A stretch of DNA of 23,748 nucleotides from Treponema sp. (GCA_012517645.1 JAAYUR010000322.1:1-23748); one strand, 5' to 3'; shown: positions 1 through 7,730, counted from the first letter of the stretch. The notes: generated from the sequence alone by a model not told the origin. A program made the numbers and translations.

Positions 1-1
1 A

Positions 2-415
2 GGGATGTGGATCGGTGTCGGCCCTTCCGCGGTTTCCTCCTTCCCCCTCGACGGCGGAGGCGTTCTCCGGATCCAGGAAACCCGCGATCACGGGGCGTAC
101 CTCGAGGACCCTGCGGCGGCCGCCCTGGAAGAGACCGTCCCTCCCGAGACCGCGGCCTTCGAGGCTGTCATGACGGCTTTCCGCACCCGGGAAGGGGTGG
201 ATTCCCGAGCCTTTTTTGCCCGCTTCGGTATCTCACCGGAGGAGCTTCTCGCGGACACCTTTTCCAAATGGGCAGGCCTCTGGGAACCGGGTCCCCGGGG
301 GCCCGCTCCGACGGAACGGCTTTTGGATATTCTGAACCCCTTTCTTTTGGATTGCATGTCCGAGATGGAGCAACGGTACCCGAAACGGAACCGCGGCCCG
401 GGAGGTCCGAAGTGA
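2..415 (+). CDS. hemW: HemW-like radical SAM protein, C-terminal part (5' end outside window)
   Basis: Only the last 137 or so codons are present; the reading frame is open to the left edge. The visible part has the conserved GVGPSAV stretch that follows the radical SAM barrel in HemN/HemW proteins. After it comes the HemN C-terminal domain, with an LRT-like segment (TAFRTREGVDSRAFFARFG) and a weakly conserved end. HemW proteins are haem chaperones or oxygen-independent coproporphyrinogen oxidase relatives; the 4Fe-4S cysteines would lie upstream and cannot be checked. The stop codon overlaps the GTG start of the pyridoxal kinase gene, so the two are probably translationally coupled. Family assignment is fairly secure; HemW rather than HemN is inferred from the short C-terminal domain. 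Confidence 0.75.
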   Translation, partial: GMWIGVGPSAVSSFPLDGGGVLRIQETRDHGAYLEDPAAAALEETVPPETAAFEAVMTAFRTREGVDSRAFFARFGISPEELLADTFSKWAGLWEPGPRGPAPTERLLDILNPFLLDCMSEMEQRYPKRNRGPGGPK

Positions 416-1266
416 GCATCCTTTCGATACAATCCCATGTGGCCTACGGGTGCGCGGGCAACCGCGCGGCGGTCTTTCCGCTCCAGCGCCTCGGCTTCGA
501 CGTGTGGCCCGTCAACACGGTCCAGTTTTCAAACCACATGGGGTACGGAGGGTGGGAGGGGGACGTCTTTCCCGCGGATCACGTGGCCCGGGTCTTCCGG
601 GGGATCCATGAGCGAGGGGTCCTTCCCGAATGCTCCGCCGTTCTCTCCGGGTTCCTCGGAGATCCCGAGATCGGCGGGGTGATCCTGGAGGCCGCTCGAT
701 CCGTAAAGGACGCCAACCCGAAGGCCCTGTACTGCTGCGATCCGGTCATGGGGGACTACGACCGGGGAGCTACGGTCCATCCGGGCATCCCGGACTTTCT
801 CCGGACCCGGGCCGTGCAAACCGCGGATATCATCACCCCGAACCAGTTCGAGGCCGAACTGCTCTCGGGCCTTACGATACGGAACGCCCGAGACGCGCGG
901 CGCGCCGCGGACGTCCTCCACAGGCAAGGACCCCGCCTCGTCCTGATCACCAGCTTCAAGCCGGAAACCGCGGAGGACGGATCCATTTCCCTATTCCTGA
1001 GCGAGCCCGAGAGAGCTTGGATGTTGACGACTCCGGAGCTTCCCCTCCATCCGCCCCTGGTCGGGGCCGGAGACCTGACCGCCGCGCTCTTCCTGGGCCA
1101 TTACCTAAAGTCCGGAGACCCCCGGACGGCGTTGGAGTTGATGGCGGACACGGTGTTCACGGTCCTGGAGAGAACCGTCCAGGACGGCTTTCGGGAGCTG
1201 CGCCTGGTGCAGTGTCAGGACCGCATAGCCCAACCCGGACGAAGGTTCTCCGCGGTCCCGGTTTGA
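412..1266 (+). CDS. pdxY: Pyridoxal kinase (PdxY/PdxK family)
   Basis: A 284-residue ribokinase-fold kinase that phosphorylates pyridoxal in the vitamin B6 salvage pathway, in the cytoplasm. The N-terminus SILSIQSHVAYGCAGNRAAV and the following PVNTVQFSNHMGYG are the substrate-binding signatures of the family. CDPVMGD, TPNQFEAELLSG and GAGDLTAALFLG give the metal, ATP and anion-hole (catalytic Asp) motifs. I chose the GTG at 412 because it has a GGAGGT ribosome binding site at 401-406 and overlaps the hemW stop as GTGA; a longer open frame starting near base 7 is only the shadow of hemW. Length matches the family (about 280-290 residues). It converges on the next gene with a gap of only 10 bases. 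Confidence 0.93.
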   Translation: MSILSIQSHVAYGCAGNRAAVFPLQRLGFDVWPVNTVQFSNHMGYGGWEGDVFPADHVARVFRGIHERGVLPECSAVLSGFLGDPEIGGVILEAARSVKDANPKALYCCDPVMGDYDRGATVHPGIPDFLRTRAVQTADIITPNQFEAELLSGLTIRNARDARRAADVLHRQGPRLVLITSFKPETAEDGSISLFLSEPERAWMLTTPELPLHPPLVGAGDLTAALFLGHYLKSGDPRTALELMADTVFTVLERTVQDGFRELRLVQCQDRIAQPGRRFSAVPV

Positions 1267-1276
1267 CGGGGAGGGC

Positions 1277-1807
1277 CTACTTCTTCTTCGGGATGACCGG
1301 ATTGAAACCCCGGGGATCCGGGACTCCGAACCCGCCCAGCTCGGTGTCGGAAGCGCGCATCCATGTCTGGTTCCTTCCCAGGAACCCCAAACCCTTGAGC
1401 TGACCCCGGACAACAAGCTTGTCCCCATCCTTCCATAGACGGCAGTCGTACTCGTCCCCGGACTCGGGATCCATGATCTGCCCCCGCCATTCCTTGCCCT
1501 TGTCCTCCATCCGGTAGACGAAGTCCAGGCCCGCATAGAAAGGATCCCCGGCCAGTTTTTCGGCCTTTTCCTTCCGGTTGTCCAAGGTGTCCTTGATGCG
1601 GCCCGTCTCCTTGTCGATCGTCGCGACCATTCGACCGAAGAGCTTGCCGTCGAACATGTACAACAGGACATAGCCTCGGGGTTTGCCTGTCTTGTCGTCG
1701 ATGATCTTCCAAAGGCCACGGACATCGTCCGCGGCGAAGGCCGGCGCAAGGATCGCGAGCGCGAAGAGGGCCGTGAAGAAGAGCAGGATCCATCGGGAAC
1801 GGCGCAT
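1277..1807 (-). CDS. Secreted DUF2147-type protein
   Basis: A 176-residue exported protein. The N-terminus MRRSRWILLFFTALFALA continues to an AFA|ADD signal-peptidase site near residue 25. The mature part begins GLWKIIDDKTGKPRGYVLLY, and later has LKGLGFLGRNQTWMRASD; this resembles the small beta-barrel DUF2147 family, in which a GxW...D..tGk start and a final region describing the product are typical. The molecular function is not known. The ATG at 1807 is preferred over an in-frame ATG ten codons upstream because AAGGAG lies just before it and the signal peptide then begins normally. It appears to be a single-gene unit with its own promoter at 1867-1895. Family call is probable rather than certain. 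Confidence 0.75.
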   Translation of the reverse strand: MRRSRWILLFFTALFALAILAPAFAADDVRGLWKIIDDKTGKPRGYVLLYMFDGKLFGRMVATIDKETGRIKDTLDNRKEKAEKLAGDPFYAGLDFVYRMEDKGKEWRGQIMDPESGDEYDCRLWKDGDKLVVRGQLKGLGFLGRNQTWMRASDTELGGFGVPDPRGFNPVIPKKK

Positions 1808-1866
1808 GGGTCTCTCCTTGAGTTGACATAGTAGCATGATCTGTCAGCCCTTGCGGGATGAGGCCG

Positions 1867-1895
1867 AGTATAGGACGGGCGGCCCTAAAAGTAAA
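1867..1895 (-). promoter_or_regulatory. Promoter for the DUF2147-type gene
   Basis: On the minus strand a TTTACT -35 (1895-1890) and a TATACT -10 (1872-1867) are separated by exactly 17 bases. This gives a leader of about 55 bases before the start at 1807. The TATACT box matches 5 of 6 consensus positions and the -35 matches 4 of 6. It is a sequence match only. Confidence 0.5.
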
Positions 1896-1914
1896 GATCG
1901 ATATAGGCGCGATC
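1886..1914 (-). terminator. Possible weak terminator after the metallo-beta-lactamase-fold gene
   Basis: Read on the minus strand, GATCG and CGATC arms (1914-1910 and 1900-1896) form a 5-bp stem with a 9-base loop, followed by a T-rich tail, TTTACTTTT (1895-1887). The tail coincides with the -35 of the downstream promoter, so the two roles cannot be separated here. The stem is short and the call is weak. Confidence 0.25.
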
Positions 1915-1938
1915 GTAGGGTTGCGGTGAACCTGGGGA

Positions 1939-2547
1939 TCATACAAACAGTTCGTAGCGGTCCGAGAGAAGATCCGCCGCGGCATCTTCCGCCATGCCCA
2001 GGTTGAAGAGCCGTTCGGCGCCCACGGTGCTGGGGGGGCCGTGGCCCGGGAGTATCAGGCAGTCCTCGGATTGGGAGAGGATCCGTCGGTCGATCCCCTC
2101 CCGAAGCAGGGCGTTGCCGTAGCGGCTTAGGGTATGCCCGATCATTCCGGCTTCCAGGGTGTCACCGGTGAACAGGAGTTTTTCGATCTTGTAGACGATG
2201 GAATCCGATGAGTGACCGGGGACGGACAGCGCTTCCACCCGCATGCCGCAAATATCCAGCATGTCCCCGTCGTGGAGCACCGTGCACCGGATGTCCCGGA
2301 CCTCGGCGTTGCTGGAAAACACCCGGGCGTCGTAGATCCGGAGGAGGGTGGAAAGGCCCCGGACGTGATGGATGTGGTTGTGTGTGATGAGAACGGCGCG
2401 GACATAGTACCCGTTGGTCTCGATGAAGTTGAGAAGGTTCTCCGTGAATTCCGCGGGATCCACCAGGAGCGCGTCCCCGCCGTTCTCGTTTCCTACGAGG
2501 TAGACGTTGGAAAAGCCGTACAGCGAATAGTGGAAGAACACCTTCAC
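1939..2547 (-). CDS. Metallo-beta-lactamase-fold hydrolase with altered metal motif
   Basis: A 202-residue single-domain protein of the glyoxalase II/MBL fold. Recognisable elements in order are the first strand with LLVDPAE, the metal motif THNHIHHVRG (residues 55-64), PGHSSDS (third-site His), FTGDTL (bridging Asp) and ILPGHGPPST (last His). The usual motif is HxHxDH; here the Asp position is His60. This may change metal affinity or chemistry, so hydrolase activity is uncertain. Substrate is unknown. The GTG start at 2547 overlaps the stop of the pentapeptide-repeat gene (GTGA), so the pair is probably translated as one unit. No signal peptide is visible, so it is expected in the cytoplasm. 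Confidence 0.82.
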   Translation of the reverse strand: MKVFFHYSLYGFSNVYLVGNENGGDALLVDPAEFTENLLNFIETNGYYVRAVLITHNHIHHVRGLSTLLRIYDARVFSSNAEVRDIRCTVLHDGDMLDICGMRVEALSVPGHSSDSIVYKIEKLLFTGDTLEAGMIGHTLSRYGNALLREGIDRRILSQSEDCLILPGHGPPSTVGAERLFNLGMAEDAAADLLSDRYELFV

Positions 2548-3146
2548 GATTCGTCCTCCACCTCGATGTCGAACACAGCTTCCTGGGTGTTGGAGAACTT
2601 GAAGGAGACGTCTTTTTCCTTGGTTCGCAGGAAATAGGCCTTTTTCATGTTGCAGTCCACGAAATCCGTTGCTTCGAACTCGGCGCGGATGAACCGGGAA
2701 TTATAGAGGTTGCTGTAGTTGAAGGTGCATTCCCGGGTCCGGGCTCCGTTGAAGTTGTTGTGCACGAACTCGGAATTCTCGAAGGAGGAGTTGGATACCC
2801 TGCATCCCGCGAAGGAGCAGAATTGGGTGTCGGAACCCGAGAAGTCGCAGGAGTCCAAGACGGCGAAATCGAAGAAGCACATCCGGAATACCGCCCCGGT
2901 AAACAGGACGTTCCGTATCGTAGCTCGGGAAAAATTGCAGCCGTAGAAATGGCGGTTTCCGAAATTCAGCCCTTCGAAGGACAGCCCGGCCAGGTTGAGG
3001 TCCTTGATCGTATCCATCGCGGCGATCCTGCCCGCAAGAGCCGCGGCGCAGGACTCGGGGTCGGGAACGTGGACGGCGCAGGCTCCCTGTCCGGTCAGGG
3101 CCGCCGATCCGCAGCCGGGAATCCCGCAGCGTTCGAAGGAGTACAT
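2544..3146 (-). CDS. Pentapeptide-repeat protein with N-terminal Cys/His cluster
   Basis: A 200-residue protein made largely of pentapeptide repeats (A/C/S-x-F/L-x-x), for example NLAGLSFEGLNF, CNFSRATIRNVLF, CDFSGSDTQFCSF and SEFVHNNFNGARTRECTF, from about residue 50 to 185. Such repeats fold into a right-handed quadrilateral beta-helix, used as a protein-interaction surface or, in some proteins, as a DNA mimic. The first 26 residues carry C7, C12, C23 and H26, a spacing that could bind one zinc. The function is unknown. It is the first gene of a two-gene unit with the MBL-fold gene. No convincing Shine-Dalgarno precedes the ATG; the candidate promoter would give a nearly leaderless mRNA. 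Confidence 0.85.
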   Translation of the reverse strand: MYSFERCGIPGCGSAALTGQGACAVHVPDPESCAAALAGRIAAMDTIKDLNLAGLSFEGLNFGNRHFYGCNFSRATIRNVLFTGAVFRMCFFDFAVLDSCDFSGSDTQFCSFAGCRVSNSSFENSEFVHNNFNGARTRECTFNYSNLYNSRFIRAEFEATDFVDCNMKKAYFLRTKEKDVSFKFSNTQEAVFDIEVEDES

Positions 3147-3154
3147 GCGGATAG

Positions 3155-3204
3155 GGTATACCGAAGCGACGGCATTGCCAAGTCTCGGGAATTCGGGTTA
3201 GCAT
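3155..3204. promoter_or_regulatory. Compact divergent promoters sharing one -35 palindrome
   Basis: The 63-bp gap between two divergent genes has TTGCCAA at 3175-3181, which reads TTGGCAA on the other strand. Minus strand: TTGGCA (3181-3176), 15 bases, then TATACC (3160-3155), 8 bases before the ATG at 3146. Plus strand: TTGCCA (3175-3180), 18 bases, then TAGCAT (3199-3204), 5 bases before the ATG at 3210. Both would place the transcription start at or almost at the start codon. Spacings are not ideal and the -10 boxes match only 4 of 6 positions. Confidence 0.35.
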
Positions 3205-3209
3205 GGACC

Positions 3210-3497
3210 ATGTGCTACGCCTGCGGGACCAAACTGCCCGGCCGCGAACGGCTCGGTTTTCGGGACCTCTGCCCGGATTGCGGACGGTCCATCCACGTGT
3301 GCCGAAATTGCCGCTTTTTCAAGCCCGGGGCCCACTGGGACTGCGCGGAATCCGTGAGCGAGCTCGTCGCGGACAAGGAAAAAGCCAACTTCTGCGAGTG
3401 GTTTTCCCCGTCCCCGGACGCCGGCGAGGGGCTCGGCAAGTCCGCGAACGCGTCCTCGAAAGCCCGGGCGACCTTCGAAGATCTCTTCAAATCCTGA
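3210..3497 (+). CDS. Small Cys-rich zinc-ribbon protein
   Basis: A 95-residue cytoplasmic protein. It has CxxC knuckles at C2/C5, C21/C24 and C30/C33, then a conserved-looking block FFKPGAHWDCAES...DKEKANFCEWF with further Cys at about 44 and 61. The last block resembles small proteins of unknown function in other bacteria in which a CRNCRFF...C...DK..ANFC.(W/Y)F pattern recurs. I infer that it binds two zinc ions. The role is unknown. The C-terminal 25 residues are polar and probably disordered. The ATG at 3210 is chosen because it begins directly with the first CxxC; an ATG at 3203 is in another frame. It ends one base before the murI ATG, so it is likely co-transcribed with murI, rsgA and mutS2. 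Confidence 0.75.
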   Translation: MCYACGTKLPGRERLGFRDLCPDCGRSIHVCRNCRFFKPGAHWDCAESVSELVADKEKANFCEWFSPSPDAGEGLGKSANASSKARATFEDLFKS

Positions 3498-3498
3498 C

Positions 3499-4335
3499 AT
3501 GACCGGGCGGCGGATCTTCGTATTCGATTCCGGCGTCGGAGGTCTTCCCTACCTGGAGGCCCTGCGAAGCAGGATTCCGGGAATTCCCTGCCATTTCGCG
3601 GCCGACCGGGAGGGTTTTCCCTACGGCCGCAAGACCCGCGAAGAGGTTCGATCCCTGGTACTCGACCGGATAGGGCGGATCGTCGACCGTTTCGAGCCCG
3701 GCCTGATCGTGCTGGCCTGCAACACCGCCAGCCAGGCTGCCCTGGACGCGGCGCGGGAGAGGTTTCCGGATACAGCCTTCGTGGGCACGGTTCCAGCGGT
3801 CAAGCCGGCCGCCCAATCCACCCGGACCGGAACCATCGCCGTCCTCTCCACGGATCGGGCGGCCGTGGATCCCTACCTGGATGACCTTGTGGATCGGTGG
3901 GCTCGGGGGGTCCGGGTTCTGCGGGTCGGGGCCCAAGCTCTCGTGGAATTCGTGGAGCGGGATTTCCTGGACGCGACCGAGGAGGAACGGCTTGCAGCCT
4001 GCCGCGGGGCCCTTGCGCCCTGCCTCGGGGAGGGCGTGGACCGCGTCGTCCTGGCCTGCACGCATTTTCTGCACCTTGCGGACTACATCGCCCGGGCCGC
4101 GGGCCCCGGCGTCCGCGTGGTGGATTCCCGGGAAGGGGTCGCCCGCAGGGCCGCCGAGCTTGCACGGGCAACCTCGGGTGGCGCCGATCCGGGGGGGGCT
4201 TCCTCGCCGGGCTCGGAGGGGATTTCCTCCGAGCCCGGCCGGGGAGGATTCTACGCCACCGGCAAGCCTGACGCATGGACCGGCTTGGACCGTTTCGCGG
4301 AAATGTACGGGCTCGATTTCGAGGGTTCCTTGTGA
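3499..4335 (+). CDS. murI: Glutamate racemase
   Basis: A 278-residue cytoplasmic enzyme interconverting L- and D-glutamate for peptidoglycan. FDSGVGGL (catalytic Asp10/Ser11), ACNTAS (Cys74) and LACTHF (Cys187, His189) give the two-base active site of the family. Near the C-terminus, residues of about 225-249 (Gly/Ser/Pro/Glu-rich) interrupt the expected run into the conserved GFYATGKPD...F end. The DNA of this insert contains a 14-bp perfect palindrome (separate entry). The ATG starts one base after the previous stop, and the stop overlaps the rsgA GTG. Apart from the insert the protein looks intact and functional. Confidence 0.93.
   Translation: MTGRRIFVFDSGVGGLPYLEALRSRIPGIPCHFAADREGFPYGRKTREEVRSLVLDRIGRIVDRFEPGLIVLACNTASQAALDAARERFPDTAFVGTVPAVKPAAQSTRTGTIAVLSTDRAAVDPYLDDLVDRWARGVRVLRVGAQALVEFVERDFLDATEEERLAACRGALAPCLGEGVDRVVLACTHFLHLADYIARAAGPGVRVVDSREGVARRAAELARATSGGADPGGASSPGSEGISSEPGRGGFYATGKPDAWTGLDRFAEMYGLDFEGSL
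4206..4239. repeat. Perfect 14-bp inverted repeat inside murI
   Basis: The arms GCCGGGCTCGGAGG (4206-4219) and CCTCCGAGCCCGGC (4226-4239) are exact reverse complements separated by a 6-base loop. The element encodes about residues 236-247 of MurI, in a low-complexity insertion. In RNA it would be a very stable hairpin. No T-run follows, so it is not a classical terminator. Confidence 0.85.
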
Positions 4336-5312
4336 GGGACCTCGTGGGAGTCGTCGTGACAGGCTCGAACAACTCGTTCCTGGTCGAGACGCCGGACGGC
4401 GCCCTGCGGCGCTGCGCCATAAAGGGCAAGATCCTGCGCTCCCTCCGGGGATACTACAACTCCCTGGCCCCGGGGGATCGCGTCCGCCTGGAACCCGACG
4501 ATTTCCGCTCGGATCAGGGAAGCATCCTGGGGATGATCGAGCGGCGCAACTTCTTCTGGCGCTGGAACGAAAAAGGTAAGTCGGTTCAAGCGATCGCCGC
4601 GAATCTGGACCTCGTCGTCTGCGTGGCTTCCGCCCGGCTGCCCCCCTTTCGGCCCCGGTTCGTGGACCGGGTTACCGTGACGGCGGAGCTGGAGAATCTC
4701 CCCCTCCTGATCGTCCTGAACAAATCGGACCTGGGGGCGGATCCCGAGACGGAGGTTCGCCTAAAGGATTACGCCCGGATCGGGTACGAGGTTCTCGTCT
4801 GCTCCGCCCGAGACGGCACGGGGGTGGAAGAACTCCGGTCCCGGTTGCGGGGAACCACGGCGGCCTTCGTGGGACAGTCCGGCGCCGGCAAGAGCTCCCT
4901 GCTGAACGCCCTGGAGCCGGGTCTGGACGCCCGGGTCGGGGAAGTCTCGGAAAAGTACGAGCGCGGCCGGCATACAACGACCCGGTCCGTGATGGTCACC
5001 CTGCGGGACGGCCGGACCCGGCTCATCGACACCCCGGGCTTCCGGAGGCTGGCGTTGCGAGGGATACCCGGGGATTCCCTGGTGGCCTGCTTTCCGGAGA
5101 TGAGGCCCCTCGCGGAGGCCTGCGCCTACGGCCTGGCCTGCGGTCATCTGGACGAGCCGGGTTGCAGGGTCCGCGGGGGCGTGGAGGAAGGTCTGGTCCA
5201 TCCGGATCGCTACGAAAGCTACCTGCGCGTGCGGGCGGAACTGGACCAGACCGTGGAATACGCCCGGAAACCGGGAAAACCCCGGAGGGACTATCTTGAT
5301 GACGATGAGTGA
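4332..5312 (+). CDS. rsgA: Ribosome small-subunit biogenesis GTPase RsgA
   Basis: A 326-residue circularly permuted GTPase that acts in late 30S maturation. In order it shows an N-terminal OB-fold (about 1-75), NKSD (G4, 130-133), GQSGAGKSS (G1, 181-189), DTPG (G3, 233-236) and a C-terminal zinc knuckle with C264, C270, H272 and C278. The G4-G1-G3 order is the hallmark of the permuted family. The GTG at 4332 has GAGGG just upstream and overlaps the murI stop (GTGA); the in-frame ATG at 4275 lies deep inside murI and is rejected. The end overlaps the start of mutS2 by 14 bases, so expression of the two is probably coupled. Confidence 0.95.
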   Translation: MRDLVGVVVTGSNNSFLVETPDGALRRCAIKGKILRSLRGYYNSLAPGDRVRLEPDDFRSDQGSILGMIERRNFFWRWNEKGKSVQAIAANLDLVVCVASARLPPFRPRFVDRVTVTAELENLPLLIVLNKSDLGADPETEVRLKDYARIGYEVLVCSARDGTGVEELRSRLRGTTAAFVGQSGAGKSSLLNALEPGLDARVGEVSEKYERGRHTTTRSVMVTLRDGRTRLIDTPGFRRLALRGIPGDSLVACFPEMRPLAEACAYGLACGHLDEPGCRVRGGVEEGLVHPDRYESYLRVRAELDQTVEYARKPGKPRRDYLDDDE

Positions 5313-7665
5313 GCGCACCCTCGAGCTACTCGACTTCCACCGCGTCCGGGAGGACGTCGCCGCATACTGCCGCTCCGAGGAAGGCCGGACCTCCGTCCGG
5401 GAGGCCCTGCCCGACCCGGATCCGAAGCGGGTGGAAGACGCGAAGGCCCGGTGCCGCGCTGTCTGCGCCTTGTTCGAGGAGGGACTTGCCCTTCCGGGCG
5501 GCGCCTTTCCCCCCATTGGCGGGTTCCTTCCGGTCCTGTCCAAGGAGGGGACCTGCCTGGAGCAGGAGGAGCTCTACGCCCTGGCCCTCTGGGCCGAGGC
5601 CTACGGGGAGCTCAAGGAATTCCTCTCCAAGGCGGAACACCCGGCCCTGTCGGAGGAGGTCTCCGCGGCACCGGATCTGGCAGAGATCCCCCGCGTCGTT
5701 TTCCGCGTCCTGGCCCGGGACGGAACCCTGGCGGACTTGCCGGAGCTGCGGGACGCCCAGTCCCGGATACGTAGGGTCAATTCCGAGATCGAGAGGATCA
5801 CCGCGTCCTTTTTCCAGGACGGAGAGCTCCGCTCCATGCTCCAGTCCGACCTTCCGACCCAGCGGGACGGCCGCACGGTACTGGCCGTGAGGGCGAACTT
5901 CAAGGCGAAGATCCGCGGCATCGTCCACGAAGTGTCCGACACGGGACGCACGGTCTTTATCGAGCCCGAAGCCCTGGTCCGCAAGAACAACGAGCTCGTG
6001 GAGGCCGAGGCCAAATACCGCCAGGAAGTCTTCCGGATCCTCAAGGAAACCACAGCCCGGGTGGCCCTTCGGCTGGAGGATATTCTGGCCGCGCGGGAGG
6101 CCTGTTCGGCCTTCGACGCTCTTTGGGCCCGGGCGCGGTATTCCCGCCTCTCCCGGGGCGTCTTCGCCCTTCCCGGTTCACAAGCTCTTAGCCTGAAAAA
6201 GGCGCGGCATCCCATGCTGGGTTCCAAGGCGGTGCCCATCGACCTGGAGATACCCGAGGGTGTCCGGACCCTGGTGATCACGGGACCGAACACAGGGGGC
6301 AAGACGGTCAGCCTCAAGACCGTCGGGCTGCTGTGCCTCATGAACCAGTTCGGCCTGGCGGTTCCCGCGGACGAGGGGACCTGCCTTCCGGTCCTGGACG
6401 GGGTGTATGCGGACATCGGGGACGAGCAGTCCATCGACCAGTCCCTGTCCACCTTTTCCGGGCACATGAAGGCCGTCGCCGGCATAGTCCGGTCCGCGAC
6501 CGCCCGAAGCCTGGTGCTCCTGGACGAGCTGGGCAGCGGCACGGATCCGGAGGAGGGCTGCGCCATCGCCATGTCCCTGCTGGATCATTTCATAGAAACC
6601 GGCTGCCTGACCATCGTTACCACCCATCACGGGATCCTGAAGAACTACGGGTACACCCGTCCGGGGGTTCTGAACGCCTCCGCGGAGTTCGACAAGACCA
6701 CACTATCCCCGACCTACCGGATAATCATGGGAATCCCCGGGGAGAGCCGCGCCCTGGAGGTGGCAGCACGGAACGGCCTTCCGGAGGCGATCGTGGCGGG
6801 GGCCCGGAACTACCTGGCCGAGGAGCGGACCGATGTGGCCGCCATGATCCAGGGGCTCTCGGAAAAGCGCCGGGAGCTGGAAGGACTGGAGGAGGAACAG
6901 CGGCGCAGGATACGGGCCGCGAAGGAGGAGCAGCGCAAGGCGGACCTCCGCTCCCTCCAGTTGAGGCAGCGGGAAGCGGAGCTCCGGGAGCAGGGCATCG
7001 GGGAGCTCAAGCGCCTGCTGGCGGATAGCCGGAAGGGCCTTGAGAACCTCGTGCGGGAGATCCGGGAGGGCGAGCTGACCGCGGAGAAGACCAAGGCGGT
7101 AAAGGAATTCCTGGGGGGCCTGGAAGCCGAGGTCCGGGCCCAGGAGGAACGCTACGAGGAAGGGAGACGAGCGGCGGCCCGGGGGACTTCCGGCGACGCG
7201 TCGGAGGCCCGGGAGGCGGGGTTCCGGGAGGGGTCTCCGGTCTTGATCGGCCCCGCGCGCCAGCGGGGGCGTCTCATACGAAAGGCCAAGAAGGGCTTTT
7301 GGCTGGCCGAGGTCGGTTCCCTGCGCCTGACCGTGCCCGAGGAGGATCTGGCCGCCTGCCGGGAGGAATCGGAGCGGCAACCCAAGGTCGTGGTGGACCC
7401 CGGTATAGGCAGAGGTTCCCGGGCCGTATTCGAGCTGGATCTTCGGGGCTACCGCCTGGCGGAGGCCCTGAAGGCTGTGGAGGATCAACTGGAGGCGGCT
7501 GCCCTGGCCTCCCTGAACCTCTTCTCCATCATTCACGGCACCGGGGAGGGGATCCTGGGCCGAGGCATCCACGAGCTCTTGAAAAACCACCCCGCCGTGG
7601 GGGACTACTACTTCGCCCGCCCCGAGGAGGGCGGCTTCGGAAAGACGGTGGTGCATTTAAAGTGA
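5299..7665 (+). CDS. mutS2: MutS2 ATPase with C-terminal Smr domain
   Basis: A 788-residue MutS2 protein. It has the helical core and clamp (about 1-320), Walker A GPNTGGKT (about 329-336), Walker B LVLLDELGSGTDPEEG (about 405-420) and TTHH. A long charged coiled coil follows (about 505-620), then a KOW-like linker and the Smr domain (about 710-788) with LDLRGYR and IIHGTGEG. MutS2 proteins have been linked to suppression of recombination and, in Bacillus subtilis, to splitting of collided ribosomes. Overlap with rsgA makes a ribosome role attractive here but this is inference. The ATG at 5299 is favoured over TTG 5296 and ATG 5305 because GGAGGG (5284-5289) lies 9 bases before it. The stop codon lies inside the first unit of a heptamer array. 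Confidence 0.94.
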   Translation: MTMSERTLELLDFHRVREDVAAYCRSEEGRTSVREALPDPDPKRVEDAKARCRAVCALFEEGLALPGGAFPPIGGFLPVLSKEGTCLEQEELYALALWAEAYGELKEFLSKAEHPALSEEVSAAPDLAEIPRVVFRVLARDGTLADLPELRDAQSRIRRVNSEIERITASFFQDGELRSMLQSDLPTQRDGRTVLAVRANFKAKIRGIVHEVSDTGRTVFIEPEALVRKNNELVEAEAKYRQEVFRILKETTARVALRLEDILAAREACSAFDALWARARYSRLSRGVFALPGSQALSLKKARHPMLGSKAVPIDLEIPEGVRTLVITGPNTGGKTVSLKTVGLLCLMNQFGLAVPADEGTCLPVLDGVYADIGDEQSIDQSLSTFSGHMKAVAGIVRSATARSLVLLDELGSGTDPEEGCAIAMSLLDHFIETGCLTIVTTHHGILKNYGYTRPGVLNASAEFDKTTLSPTYRIIMGIPGESRALEVAARNGLPEAIVAGARNYLAEERTDVAAMIQGLSEKRRELEGLEEEQRRRIRAAKEEQRKADLRSLQLRQREAELREQGIGELKRLLADSRKGLENLVREIREGELTAEKTKAVKEFLGGLEAEVRAQEERYEEGRRAAARGTSGDASEAREAGFREGSPVLIGPARQRGRLIRKAKKGFWLAEVGSLRLTVPEEDLAACREESERQPKVVVDPGIGRGSRAVFELDLRGYRLAEALKAVEDQLEAAALASLNLFSIIHGTGEGILGRGIHELLKNHPAVGDYYFARPEEGGFGKTVVHLK

Positions 7666-7689
7666 ACGGTAGACGGTGAACAGCGGACT
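7662..7689 (+). repeat. Degenerate heptamer array, left copy
   Basis: Four consecutive 7-base units (GTGAACG, GTAGACG, GTGAACA, GCGGACT) start on the last codons of mutS2 and run into the gap. The loose consensus is GTGRACR. An inverted array of the same size lies at 7748-7775. The 58 bases between the arrays (7690-7747) hold the neuB stop and no other recognisable feature. Confidence 0.6.
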
Positions 7690-7730
7690 GAAGGAAACAA
7701 AATTCATTTCCGGGCATCCATAGTCCGAAG

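Noticed and set aside
2212..2637. Open frame opposite the MBL-fold gene
   Set aside because: It is the antisense image of a conserved coding region, without a ribosome binding site or a recognisable domain.
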